DNA from: a virus
Strand: one strand, 5' to 3'
IMG/VR virus record: IMGVR_UViG_3300027299_000110
Span: 1-32,384 of that record
Length of the DNA stretch: 32,384 nucleotides
A model generated the notes under the pieces. It was given only the letters and a program-made list of their open reading frames with translations, had not been told where the DNA came from and did no database searches. The position numbers were made by a program, and so were the translations under genes. Positions 23,869-32,155 of this stretch are shown here, one piece after another (the first letter of the stretch is position 1; each line of letters starts with the position of its first letter).

Positions 23869-24083
23869 TCGCCATGGGGGAAGCTCGAAGCCAGGTGCTC
23901 TGGAGTCACACCTCCAGCGTCCTGGCGATGCTTGCCAACATCCATCGCGATGCGAAACGTTCGAAAGTCTACCACCCTGCGGATTTCAATCCGCATGCCA
24001 AGAAACGAATCCAGCCTCGCACGGTGGTTGGGATCGAAGCCTTAAAGCATATCTTCATCGATCGCCAAAGTGAGTTGCAATAG
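23796..24083 (+). CDS. second tail assembly chaperone (gpGT-like partner)
   Basis: A 95-residue protein; the conserved-looking section W-H-L-A-G-V-L-G-I-D-P-G-P-F-S-L-R-E-L followed by M-L-A-N-I-H-R-D-A and a D-F-N-P-H tail is a recurrent phage layout. The start is GTG at 23796 inside the upstream gene with only a weak ribosome site; alternatively it is made as a frameshift extension of the preceding protein. ATG at 23874 would cut off the conserved section. Confidence 0.72.
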   Translation: MDQLVWHLAGVLGIDPGPFSLRELIAMGEARSQVLWSHTSSVLAMLANIHRDAKRSKVYHPADFNPHAKKRIQPRTVVGIEALKHIFIDRQSELQ

Positions 24084-24085
24084 TC

Positions 24086-26077
24086 ATGGCTTCCAGTTCC
24101 AGCATCAAAGCAGGTGCAGCCTACATCGAGCTCTACACCAAAGACTCGCGTCTGGTGAAGGGACTCAATGATGCTGCCAAGCGACTGGACGCATTCGGCA
24201 AAAGCCTCCAAGGAATCGGGACCAAGATGGCGATGCTCGGCGCGGGGATCGTCACCCCATTGGCCGGTGCAGCCAAGGTGTTTGCCGACATGGGGAGCGA
24301 TATGGTCGACATGAGCCAACGCACCGGCGTGTCGGTCGAAGCCCTCTCGGAACTAGGATTCGCTGCCGAACAGTCCGGTGCCGACCTGGGGACGCTTGAA
24401 GGATCCCTCAAGAAGATGCAGAAAATGCTCTTTGAAGCGGCATCCGGTTCGCAAGCGGCCCAGGAAACCCTCGCATCGCTTGGGCTCAGTGTGGCGCAGC
24501 TTTCCAAACTCTCGCCTGACGAACAGTTTAAAGCGATCGCAGATCGGATGTCTCAAATCACCGATCCGACACTGAAAACCGCCGCCGCGATGGCGATCTT
24601 TGGCAAGTCAGGCACACAGCTTCTACCAATGTTATCGAGCGGTGCGCAAGGAATCGAGGAGCTGCAGCAACAAGCCCGCGATCTGGGGCTGACCATGGCA
24701 ACCGACGATGCCCAAGCCGCAGAAGCCTTTGGGGACCGTATCGATGTGTTGTGGAAAGTTCTCAAAAAGGCCGTCTTTACGATCGGATCAGCCTTGGAGC
24801 CGGTTCTCTCAGCCATGATCGATTCGACCGTTCGAATCGTCGTGGCGACCAGCGATTGGATCAAAAACAACCAAGACTTGATCGTCACCGTCTTCAAAGT
24901 CGGCATGGCGATCGCAGCTGGGGGAGCAGCGATTGTTGCGTTGGGGGCTGCAGCAACCGGACTTGGGACAGTATTTAGCGCAGCCGCTGCAGTCATCGTC
25001 GGCATTGGCCAAGGGATCGCAATACTAGGAACCGCGATCGCAGCACTGCTGTCTCCGATTGGTCTTACCATCGCCGGCCTTGCTGCTCTGGTCGGCTACC
25101 TCGTCTACACCAGCGGTGCGGGTACCCAGGCGATGCAGTGGCTGGGTGAGCGATTCAATGAACTCAAAGACACCGCACTGGCAGCCTGGAAAGGGATCGG
25201 CGATGCACTGGCCGCCGGTGACATCGCGCTAGCAGGCAAGATCCTTTGGCTCACGTTGAAGATGGAATGGCAACGCGGGGTCGCATTCTTGCAATCCAAA
25301 TGGCTGGACTTCAAAGGATTCTTCATCGGTATCTTCCAAAGTGCGGTTTACAGCGTCGCCGGATTGATGACCGACGCGTGGGCAGGTCTGCAAACCGGTT
25401 GGCTTGAAACCACCCACTTCATCGCCGATAGCTGGACGGTTCTGATCAGCCTGCTGCAAAAGGGATGGAACCGATTCAGTGGATTCTTTCAAAAAGTATG
25501 GGCCCGTATCCAAGGTCTCTTTGGGGATACCAACGCCGAAGCTGAGATTGCCAAGATCAATGATGAGATCGCTCGCCAAGACGACCTGATCAACAACTCT
25601 CAAAACCAAACGATCCTCGATCGCGAGAAGCAACGTCAAAAGGCTCGAAACCAAATCGAGCAAGACCGGCAAGGTGCCCAGTCGGCACTCTCGGACATGC
25701 AGGCCCAAGAGCAATCCGCACTGGCCGATGCAAACCAGAAAGCTTTGGCCGACTCTGCTGCCGAGCTCGAGAAGGCCAAAGGGGAGTGGAAAGCCGCCCT
25801 GGGTGAAGCAGCACAAAAGCGAGCAGAAACCTCCCCCGGATCACCGAGCAAATTCTCCTTGTCTGAGCTTGGCCTTCCAGACATGGGTAGCATGGATCAA
25901 ACGCTTGCCGAGACCAAGAAGAAAACGGATGTCGTGGGGACCTTCAACCCCATCGCGGCGATGAACCTCGGATCCGATTCGCTTGGCGAACGCACAGCTC
26001 GGGCTAGCGAAGAGGTGGCAACGAACACCAAGAAACTCGTACAGCAAGCCGAACGTGGTGGCTTGGTCTTTGGATAG
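24086..26077 (+). CDS. tape measure protein
   Basis: A 663-residue tail-length protein. Residues 30-245 are helical with typical A-G-x-x-V-x-P-L-A-G-A-A; about 265-345 hold several hydrophobic helices rich in Gly/Ala, as expected for the membrane-active part; about 490-590 form a long coiled coil rich in Gln, Lys, Ala. A P-G-S-P-S segment follows. The start is 2 bp after the upstream stop. At 663 residues it implies a tail of about 100 nm by the usual relation, an estimate only. Confidence 0.9.
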   Translation: MASSSSIKAGAAYIELYTKDSRLVKGLNDAAKRLDAFGKSLQGIGTKMAMLGAGIVTPLAGAAKVFADMGSDMVDMSQRTGVSVEALSELGFAAEQSGADLGTLEGSLKKMQKMLFEAASGSQAAQETLASLGLSVAQLSKLSPDEQFKAIADRMSQITDPTLKTAAAMAIFGKSGTQLLPMLSSGAQGIEELQQQARDLGLTMATDDAQAAEAFGDRIDVLWKVLKKAVFTIGSALEPVLSAMIDSTVRIVVATSDWIKNNQDLIVTVFKVGMAIAAGGAAIVALGAAATGLGTVFSAAAAVIVGIGQGIAILGTAIAALLSPIGLTIAGLAALVGYLVYTSGAGTQAMQWLGERFNELKDTALAAWKGIGDALAAGDIALAGKILWLTLKMEWQRGVAFLQSKWLDFKGFFIGIFQSAVYSVAGLMTDAWAGLQTGWLETTHFIADSWTVLISLLQKGWNRFSGFFQKVWARIQGLFGDTNAEAEIAKINDEIARQDDLINNSQNQTILDREKQRQKARNQIEQDRQGAQSALSDMQAQEQSALADANQKALADSAAELEKAKGEWKAALGEAAQKRAETSPGSPSKFSLSELGLPDMGSMDQTLAETKKKTDVVGTFNPIAAMNLGSDSLGERTARASEEVATNTKKLVQQAERGGLVFG

Positions 26078-26087
26078 GAGAACAACG

Positions 26088-26879
26088 ATGGCAGATCCAA
26101 TCATTATCGAACGCTTCGACTCCAAAGAAGCGACCGAAAGCAAAGACAATCCGACCCATGATCTGGTCTACATGATCATGAACACGGAACAGTACTCGGT
26201 CGCCAAGAGCCTCATGGCATCGACGGTTCCTGAAAAGATCGGCGAATTGTTCTTGGATGACTACCACGTTGTCCACTTGGGCAATGGCGTCTGGGAAGGG
26301 ACCGCTCATTACGTCAAATGGAAAAGTGAGTCGCAGTACTCGTTCGACACCGGAGGTGGTACGCAGCACATCTCCCAAAGCATGGCGAATGTGGGACGGT
26401 ATGCCGCCACTGGATTCACCGCTCCGGATTTCTTCGGCGCGATTGGGGTTACCGACGATCGTGTCGAAGGCACCGACATCACAGTTCCGGTGTTCAATTT
26501 CACCGAGACGCACTACATCGAAAAAGCCCTTGTTACTGGTGCCTACAAGCTCGCTCTGTTCAATCTCACCGGCAAAGTCAACATTTCGGGATTCAAAGGA
26601 TTCGCCAAGGGGGAAGTCCTATTCCTCGGAGCAAGTGGATCAAAGCGTGGTCTGGATGACTGGGAGATTACGTTTCGATTCGCTGCCAGTCCCAACGTTG
26701 CTGGGTTGTCGCTTGGAAGCATTGCAGGGATTGCTAAGGAAGGTTGGCAGTACCTTTGGGTGCGATTTATCGACGACGAAGACGCAACGGCCAAAGCATT
26801 GATCAAACGTCCCATCGCAGCCTATGTCGAACAAGTTTACCCCTATGGAAACTTTGCCAATCTTGGAATTGGAGTGTGA
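26088..26879 (+). CDS. tail protein, function unknown (distal tail candidate)
   Basis: A 263-residue protein immediately after the tape measure gene. ATG at 26088 follows AGGAG; the frame open from 25983 overlaps the tape measure gene and is rejected. The sequence is mixed beta with a G-x-F-K-G-F-A-K-G-E-V motif and a C-terminal W-E-I-T-F-R-F-A-A-S. The position is that of the distal tail protein that connects tube and tip. No firm family assignment. Confidence 0.72.
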   Translation: MADPIIIERFDSKEATESKDNPTHDLVYMIMNTEQYSVAKSLMASTVPEKIGELFLDDYHVVHLGNGVWEGTAHYVKWKSESQYSFDTGGGTQHISQSMANVGRYAATGFTAPDFFGAIGVTDDRVEGTDITVPVFNFTETHYIEKALVTGAYKLALFNLTGKVNISGFKGFAKGEVLFLGASGSKRGLDDWEITFRFAASPNVAGLSLGSIAGIAKEGWQYLWVRFIDDEDATAKALIKRPIAAYVEQVYPYGNFANLGIGV

Positions 26880-26882
26880 TCC

Positions 26883-27554
26883 ATGGGAGACCAGTTCCGC
26901 AAAGTTCAACCAGGGGATCCGCTGAAGATTCCGGCAGAGGCCTGGAATGCTTTGGTGGATTTATCCCAGCAGCAAAAGAACCAACGACACGATCAACTCT
27001 CCGAATCCGAAGGAACACCCCGTCAAACAACACTCGCCAAAGTACGCAACCAAACTGGCGTCGACCTTGATCGATTCTCGATCGTTGCACTTGGTACACC
27101 GATCATCACCCCCGCAGAGAACCTCCGAGAATTCAAACGCCAAGTGAGTTTCCAAGGCTTGGTCCCAAGTGCCGGCACGGGAACTCGCTTCGGTGTACTG
27201 CTCGAACCGCTGAAGAATAATTTAATTGGCACCGCAGCAATTGCAGGGTGTGTCTTGACGCGAGTCTTGGTGGGATCCGTCGCTTACACCTGTGCGGAAA
27301 CAGTTGCTGGTCAAAATAGCTACCTGCGCAGCGTACCACATGGGCCGGCCTCGGTGCTCTGGATCGAATCCTCGGGTGCGGTGCGATGGGCAGTGATCCG
27401 ATTCGATGATGCCAACTACGAAGAGATCGTGTTCATCACGAGCAATATCCCTGACGGCAATGGGTACTACCCAGGCGTGGTTCAGAAGTTCGATGTCGCT
27501 ATGAAATCTTGGAGCACGGCTTTTAGCTGCAAGGTGGTGGATGCCAACAAATGA
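26883..27554 (+). CDS. tail protein, function unknown
   Basis: A 223-residue protein starting MGDQFRKVQPGDPLKIPAE. GGAG precedes the ATG, 3 bp after the previous stop. The N-terminal 60 residues look helical and linker-like; the rest is beta-rich, with a central V-A-L-G-x-P and a C-terminal Y-Y-P-G-V-V-Q-K-F-D strand pair. The layout (N-terminal attachment helix plus beta domain) suits a tail tip adaptor. Its stop overlaps the next gene's ATG. Confidence 0.7.
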   Translation: MGDQFRKVQPGDPLKIPAEAWNALVDLSQQQKNQRHDQLSESEGTPRQTTLAKVRNQTGVDLDRFSIVALGTPIITPAENLREFKRQVSFQGLVPSAGTGTRFGVLLEPLKNNLIGTAAIAGCVLTRVLVGSVAYTCAETVAGQNSYLRSVPHGPASVLWIESSGAVRWAVIRFDDANYEEIVFITSNIPDGNGYYPGVVQKFDVAMKSWSTAFSCKVVDANK

Positions 27555-28630
27555 CCCTGTATTCACGTCGCTACATTGCCACTTCTGTTAGTGGCTCGGT
27601 CGAAGGCCTGCCAGTGTACGCGGCAACTTGTACGCAACAACGATTCGGGCAGGGCCCTAAACGCCAGCTCGGACATTTCCTTGGAATGGTTAATGGAGAA
27701 CCTTTGTATGCAGTATCTAGCTGTGAGTTTCCTCAGATGGGTCGTTACCTCATGCGTTATGTGGGGTTTTCCGACCTGCCAATCTACGCCATTGTGTGCT
27801 GCGAAGTTTCCTCGAGTGGATCTTCGGGCAGTAGCGGTTCATCGGGCTCATCCAGCTCCTCTGGATCGTCGGGCTCAAATAGCTCGTCAGGTACTTCGGG
27901 TTCAAGTGGCACCTCGGGATCGAGCGGAAGCAGCGGATCCTCTGGAGACGTCGATCCTCCTGGATCCCACGGAAACTCAGGTTCCTCCGGCCAAAGCGGC
28001 AGCTCAGGGTCCAGCGGATACTCCGGATCCAGTGGGTCCTCTGGGAGTAGCGGCTCGTCGGGAAGCAGTGGATCCTCCGGCTCAAGCGGCTCGTCGGGAA
28101 GTTCCGGGTCGAGTGGCAGCTCTGGCTCGTCGGGTTCGAGTGGGTCCTCTGGTAGCTCGGGCTCTTCTGGCTCATCGGGCACTTCAGGGGCGTCTAGTTC
28201 CAGCGGTGGATCATCGGTTGGTTCCAGTGGTGTTGGCTCTTCGGGCTCGAGTGGTTCGTCCAGTTCCTCGGGAAGTTCGAGCGGTTCTAGCTCATCAGGT
28301 AGCTCTGGCTCCTCCGGTAGCTCGGGATCCAGTGGCCCAAGTGGATCCAGCGGTTCATCCGGTTCGGGACCATCTGGCGTCGGGTCCAGTGGTGTGGGTT
28401 CAAGCGGTGTTAGCGGTGGCTCGGCAAGCGACTCTGGTTCCGGTTCGTCGAGCGGTTGCTGTTGCCCATGTTACTACGAATGGAATGGAATCGGATGGGT
28501 ACCGGTCCCAGTTCCCGATCCATGCGTTAGTCCGATGGGACCGCTACAGGCCGTTTGCGTCTGTGCGGGGAAAGAGCCAACACGCCCTGGGTCTTACTAT
28601 GGTGAAGTTGTCTACACAGGATGCGAGTAA
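27551..28630 (+). CDS. Ser-Gly repeat protein of the tail tip
   Basis: A 359-residue protein with three parts. Residues 1-86 hold three imperfect repeats of about 28 residues, each containing a G/D-L/E-P-x-Y-A-x-x-C core (around 19-27, 49-58 and 75-84). Residues 86-302 are almost only Ser and Gly in an S-S-G triplet. The C-terminal 57 residues are Cys-rich (C-C-C-P-C-Y-Y-E-W-N-G) with a W-V-P-V-P-V-P-D-P strand. A long flexible or fibrous stalk between two folded heads is implied. AAGGTGG precedes the ATG, which overlaps the previous stop. It could be a tail fibre or a tether for glycosylation by the downstream enzyme. Confidence 0.82.
   Translation: MTLYSRRYIATSVSGSVEGLPVYAATCTQQRFGQGPKRQLGHFLGMVNGEPLYAVSSCEFPQMGRYLMRYVGFSDLPIYAIVCCEVSSSGSSGSSGSSGSSSSSGSSGSNSSSGTSGSSGTSGSSGSSGSSGDVDPPGSHGNSGSSGQSGSSGSSGYSGSSGSSGSSGSSGSSGSSGSSGSSGSSGSSGSSGSSGSSGSSGSSGSSGSSGTSGASSSSGGSSVGSSGVGSSGSSGSSSSSGSSSGSSSSGSSGSSGSSGSSGPSGSSGSSGSGPSGVGSSGVGSSGVSGGSASDSGSGSSSGCCCPCYYEWNGIGWVPVPVPDPCVSPMGPLQAVCVCAGKEPTRPGSYYGEVVYTGCE
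27806..28456 (+). repeat. Ser-Ser-Gly coding triplet array
   Basis: About 650 bp encode an almost uninterrupted S-S-G pattern. Serine uses several codons (TCC, TCG, TCA, AGC, AGT, TCT) and glycine all four, so the array is conserved at protein level rather than as an exact DNA repeat. It creates long spurious open frames in other frames and on the minus strand. Confidence 0.85.
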
Positions 28631-28638
28631 GGTTTGCA

Positions 28639-29172
28639 ATGAGTAATTCAACAGACTGCCAACATAACGTGGATGGCTACTGCCAGATCTCCTCCGATCT
28701 TGCCCAACTGCCAGTACCGATCGCCCAAGATGCGTGCGCGGCTTGTATTCAGCAAGCTACGCCAAGAGCAAAGAACTCAGTGACTTGCAGCAAAGCGATC
28801 CAGTATCGAATGCTCGTCGGCATGCTCCCTACAACGGAATTGCTCGAGTGCATCAAACCTCCCACAAAGGGAGTTGGTACCGAACTGGAACTCTTGATCG
28901 AAAAGACTCGCCGGACGCTCAATTGGTTGTGCCTGGGGTGGCTCATTCCAGATAGGTTTACCTGTGGATGCCATTCCACGAAGTCACGCATGAATGAGCT
29001 GGGCGTGCGCAAGTGCCTGCGCAACAACGAAACCCTATCCGCTGAAATTCTCACACGCTGGATCGTCCATGTTCCACCGATCCGATTCATTCCATTCGTT
29101 CTAACCATCATCGGACTTTACGTCCTCCGCGCTGCCTACAACGCCGAATCCAAGGAGAAGCTCCATGGCTAA
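28639..29172 (+). CDS. Cys-rich protein with C-terminal membrane segment
   Basis: A 177-residue protein. The start at 28639 follows AAGG. N-terminal C-x-H-N-x-D-G-Y-C and C-A-A-C pairs, later C-x-x-C-G-C-H, give a zinc-binding or disulfide-rich look. Residues about 146-167 (F-I-P-F-V-L-T-I-I-G-L-Y-V-L) form one hydrophobic helix near the C-terminus followed by a short charged tail. It overlaps the glycosyltransferase start by 8 bp. I do not recognise a family. It might recruit the glycosyltransferase to a membrane, an inference from position only. Confidence 0.68.
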   Translation: MSNSTDCQHNVDGYCQISSDLAQLPVPIAQDACAACIQQATPRAKNSVTCSKAIQYRMLVGMLPTTELLECIKPPTKGVGTELELLIEKTRRTLNWLCLGWLIPDRFTCGCHSTKSRMNELGVRKCLRNNETLSAEILTRWIVHVPPIRFIPFVLTIIGLYVLRAAYNAESKEKLHG

Positions 29173-31159
29173 TTGCAATCAAGCTACCCCCGACCTGTCT
29201 CCCGAAGCAATGCTTGAGTTGATTAAGCAGTGCCCACCCGGACCTTGGCCCAACGCCTGGGGCACCTGGGACAATACGATCGAAGCCCATCGGCGATTGG
29301 TCGACCAGTATGTCGATAATCTGATGCCCAGCCGAGTGACCTATGCCCAGGAACGCGGCATCGTCATCGCAGGGGGAGGACTGAAATACTTCCCGAGCGT
29401 TTGGGTCAATGTGAATCTGCTTCGGCATTTCGGGTGCACGCTCCCGATCCAGCTTTGGTACCTCGGTGACACCGAGATGGATCCGTATATGAAACGATTG
29501 CTCGACCCCTTAGGTGTCGAGTGCATCGATGCTCGTCAGGTCGAAAAGGAGCACCCCAGCAGAATCCTGTGTGGTTGGGAACTAAAACTCTACGCGACGC
29601 TCCATAGTCCGTTTGCCCAAGTTTTATTCCTGGACGCCGACAATGGGGTCGTGTGCGATCCAACGTACTTGTTCGACTGCGAAGAGTACAAACGCCACGG
29701 AGCGATTTTCTGGCCAGACTACGCGTGCTGGACTTTGAAACCTGGAGTCTGGAAAGTATTCGGGATGGTGGACATGGCCGAGCCCGAAGTTGCCGAGCAC
29801 GAGCGGGCCTTCGAATCTGGCCAGTACCTCATCGACAAACGTCGGTGCGATCGCGAGCTGCGATTGTCCTTGTTCTACGCTGAGCATTCCGATTTCACCT
29901 TCCAGCACGTTTATGGTGACAAAGAGTGCTTTCACCTGGGCTGGCGACGACTTGGCTCCGATTACGCGATGCCCGGTGCCGGCCCTGGCTGGAATGTCCA
30001 CACGATCGTGCAGTTTGACTTCCGAGGTCAGATCGTCTTCCAACATCGATGCCAAGACAAATGGCGATTCGGAGGAAACCGGTTCGTGGACTCATTGGCC
30101 AACGAGGAACTCTGCTTCCAGTTGGTCCGTGATCTGGCCAGCAAATGGAGTGGCAACCTTTGGAAGAACGAGGCACCGACAACCATGGAAACCGAAACGA
30201 TCGAGCAGCTCATCAACACTCGGGTACTTTACCGACGGGTGGGTTACGACCAGCGGGTGATCAAGCTCGGGCCCAACCGCGAAGTCATCGAAGGTGCTGC
30301 CGAATGTGAACGCCTCTGGCACGTCAATCATGTCGATGGCCAGCCCGTGCTGACGCTTGCCCGTCTCGATCGACCAACGTGCCATCTGCGTCGCGACTAC
30401 GAAGGGATCTGGCGTGGATCGTGGCTGGAATACGAACGGATGCCGATTGAGGTAATCCCCGAGGTGGAATGGAAACCCACGGTCGATGCGATCGATCCGA
30501 CCCAGTCGCGTTTGCTGATCACCGTGGCCACCGGGGATTCGTTTCGAGAACTACTACGGTACACCGGCCCACTGATGGAAGCCTACGCCAAACGGATTGG
30601 TGCTGATTTCGTTGCGATCATCAAACCATCACAAGACTGGTGGGGACTCGAGAAGTTCCGAGTGCAGCCGTTTGCTCAGTCCTACGAGCGCACCCTCTAC
30701 GTCGATGCCGATGTGTTCCTGACCGAGGAGACACCGAATCTATTCGATGTCGTTCCTACCGGTCACGTTTCGATGCACGATGATTGGAGTCAATTGCCAA
30801 GCTTTGAGTGGGTCTTCGAGGAACGTCGCAACATCCTGGAATCTCAGGAAATCCCCATGGACTACAGCCAGGTGGTTCTCAACAGTGGAATTGTGATGTG
30901 CGATCGCAAGCACGCTTCTATTTGGAAACCGCCGTTGCATCCATTCTTTCCGACCCACTGCTCCGAGCAGTTCTGGATCCAGAACAACGCTCGAGGGCTG
31001 CCGTTCTTCCAACTGCCGACCGAATTCAACACCCAGTACTGGATGCCCAAGTTCAGAGAGTTGGTGACGACAGCCAAAGTGATCCACTTGGCCAACTGCA
31101 CACCAGAGAAACGGCTCGAATTTGCTCGACAGTTCACTTCATCCCTTGCGAATGCTTAA
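29165..31159 (+). CDS. two-domain glycosyltransferase
   Basis: A 664-residue protein with two GT-A-type domains. Domain 1 (about 60-330) shows G-G-L-K-Y-F-P-S-V-W-V, then the nucleotide-sugar/metal motif F-L-D-A-D (Asp157 and Asp159), resembling alpha-mannosyltransferase-like families. A linker domain (about 340-450) looks beta-rich. Domain 2 (about 455-650) has Y-V-D-A-D (Asp514 and Asp516) and a later H-L-A-N-C. AAGGAG precedes the ATG. Two complete DxD motifs suggest two transfer steps in one chain. The sugar and acceptor are unknown; the Ser-rich protein upstream is one candidate acceptor. Confidence 0.82.
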   Translation: MANCNQATPDLSPEAMLELIKQCPPGPWPNAWGTWDNTIEAHRRLVDQYVDNLMPSRVTYAQERGIVIAGGGLKYFPSVWVNVNLLRHFGCTLPIQLWYLGDTEMDPYMKRLLDPLGVECIDARQVEKEHPSRILCGWELKLYATLHSPFAQVLFLDADNGVVCDPTYLFDCEEYKRHGAIFWPDYACWTLKPGVWKVFGMVDMAEPEVAEHERAFESGQYLIDKRRCDRELRLSLFYAEHSDFTFQHVYGDKECFHLGWRRLGSDYAMPGAGPGWNVHTIVQFDFRGQIVFQHRCQDKWRFGGNRFVDSLANEELCFQLVRDLASKWSGNLWKNEAPTTMETETIEQLINTRVLYRRVGYDQRVIKLGPNREVIEGAAECERLWHVNHVDGQPVLTLARLDRPTCHLRRDYEGIWRGSWLEYERMPIEVIPEVEWKPTVDAIDPTQSRLLITVATGDSFRELLRYTGPLMEAYAKRIGADFVAIIKPSQDWWGLEKFRVQPFAQSYERTLYVDADVFLTEETPNLFDVVPTGHVSMHDDWSQLPSFEWVFEERRNILESQEIPMDYSQVVLNSGIVMCDRKHASIWKPPLHPFFPTHCSEQFWIQNNARGLPFFQLPTEFNTQYWMPKFRELVTTAKVIHLANCTPEKRLEFARQFTSSLANA

Positions 31160-31178
31160 TCCACGAAAGGATTCCATA

Positions 31179-31874
31179 ATGACCAACTCCGTTTGCTACA
31201 AGATCTATGGGCAAGACTTCCACATCGAGCCAGAGAGCGTGCAGTTCGCCAATGCGGTGTTCCATGACGAGTACCGCATCAACGATCTGCGTTCCCACAA
31301 CGTGCGCACGATTGTCGATGTCGGCTCGCACGTTGGGAGCTTTACCGTGATGGCCCACCACTATTGGCCCAATGCCAAGATGGTCGCTGTCGAGCCCCAT
31401 CCGCAGAGTTTTGAGCTGATGACCAAGAACACCAGTCACATTCCCGAATCGCAGTTGCTCCGGATTAACGCAGCAATCTCGTCCAAGCCAGGGAAATGCC
31501 TGTTGTCATTCCCCGTCTCGAACAGTCGCGTAGCCGACTATGTTCCGGACGTCTGGGAATCGCTTGAGCCGCGGTACCGAGATTTCGGCATTGAAGTTCC
31601 ATCTCTGACCGTCGAGCAGTTCTGGACGCAAGTAACGGACTTCGGAATCGAGGAGGTCGACTTGATCAAGCTCGATTGCGAGGGGGCCGAGTACCTGATC
31701 GTCTCTGAGCTATCGGCCTTGGGGCTGATGAACCGCATCGGCTGGATCCGTGGCGAGTGGCACAGTCGCAAAGACAATCTGCTGCTGGCCAACCTCCTTA
31801 GCCAGACGCATGTCTTCAACATCGATCCAAATTATCCGCACTCGGTGGGGATGTTTGTGGCGCATCGGATATAA
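31179..31874 (+). CDS. FkbM-family methyltransferase
   Basis: A 231-residue S-adenosylmethionine-dependent methyltransferase with the FkbM pattern: V-D-V-G-S-H-V-G-S-F-T (46-56) for cofactor binding, V-E-P-H-P (71-75), and D-L-I-K-L-D-C-E-G-A-E (161-171). FkbM enzymes methylate hydroxyl groups, often on sugars, so it may modify the product of the upstream glycosyltransferase. The start at 31179 follows GAAAGGA, 19 bp after the preceding stop. It is the last clear gene of the element. Confidence 0.88.
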   Translation: MTNSVCYKIYGQDFHIEPESVQFANAVFHDEYRINDLRSHNVRTIVDVGSHVGSFTVMAHHYWPNAKMVAVEPHPQSFELMTKNTSHIPESQLLRINAAISSKPGKCLLSFPVSNSRVADYVPDVWESLEPRYRDFGIEVPSLTVEQFWTQVTDFGIEEVDLIKLDCEGAEYLIVSELSALGLMNRIGWIRGEWHSRKDNLLLANLLSQTHVFNIDPNYPHSVGMFVAHRI

Positions 31875-32155
31875 GCCGTTCAAAAAATTACGAGTCGAAA
31901 GCACACGCAAATTAGCCCTGTTTTTAGTCATTTTTGTTGATATGCATGGCAACATGCTATACAAACGTAGTGACACGAAAGAGGAATCGATCAGAATAAA
32001 TCGCGGTAATCAAAATTTGAAACATGTGGCAAGATATCGTCAGGGATCTAAAAACTTCTTTATATCCGGATTGCATGCTCTCGTTCTGTATAGGCAAATG
32101 GGCCAAGGTCTTGATCTGTGATTCCCGAGATTGTCATAAGCGAAATCAATCTGGC
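31875..32155. other. AT-richer region without a clear gene, possible element boundary
   Basis: Composition drops in GC relative to both sides. An open frame from inside the FkbM gene ends at 32121 but lacks a ribosome site and familiar sequence; a small protein starting near 31942 cannot be excluded. No tRNA, terminator stem or obvious direct repeat was found. A frame that becomes the RHS fragment opens at 32024. Confidence 0.5.

Larger units (their letters stand above)
1..32150. mobile_element. prophage or phage genome segment (siphovirus-like)
   Basis: The order replication module, accessory genes, terminase, portal, capsid, head completion, tail tube, chaperones, tape measure and distal tail genes is that of a lambda/HK97-like tailed phage. 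Nearly every gene abuts or overlaps the next. The left end lies outside the window because recD2 is cut by the edge. The right end is placed near 32150, where an RHS-type reading frame begins without its expected upstream part; this boundary is inferred. No integrase or lysis gene was recognised in the window, so temperate lifestyle is not proven. Confidence 0.75.

Noticed and set aside
27806-28456. CRISPR-like or microsatellite repeat
   Set aside because: The repetition is a protein-level S-S-G pattern with mixed codons and no spacer/repeat alternation.
27576-28646. 356-residue plus-strand frame and Glu/Pro-rich minus-strand frames over the Ser-Gly gene
   Set aside because: They are by-products of the GC-rich triplet array; the Ser-Gly frame has the ribosome site, the overlap with its neighbour and folded ends.
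31750-32121. 123-residue frame after the FkbM gene
   Set aside because: Its first third lies inside the FkbM gene in another frame and there is no ribosome site; a shorter protein from about 31942 remains possible but unsupported.
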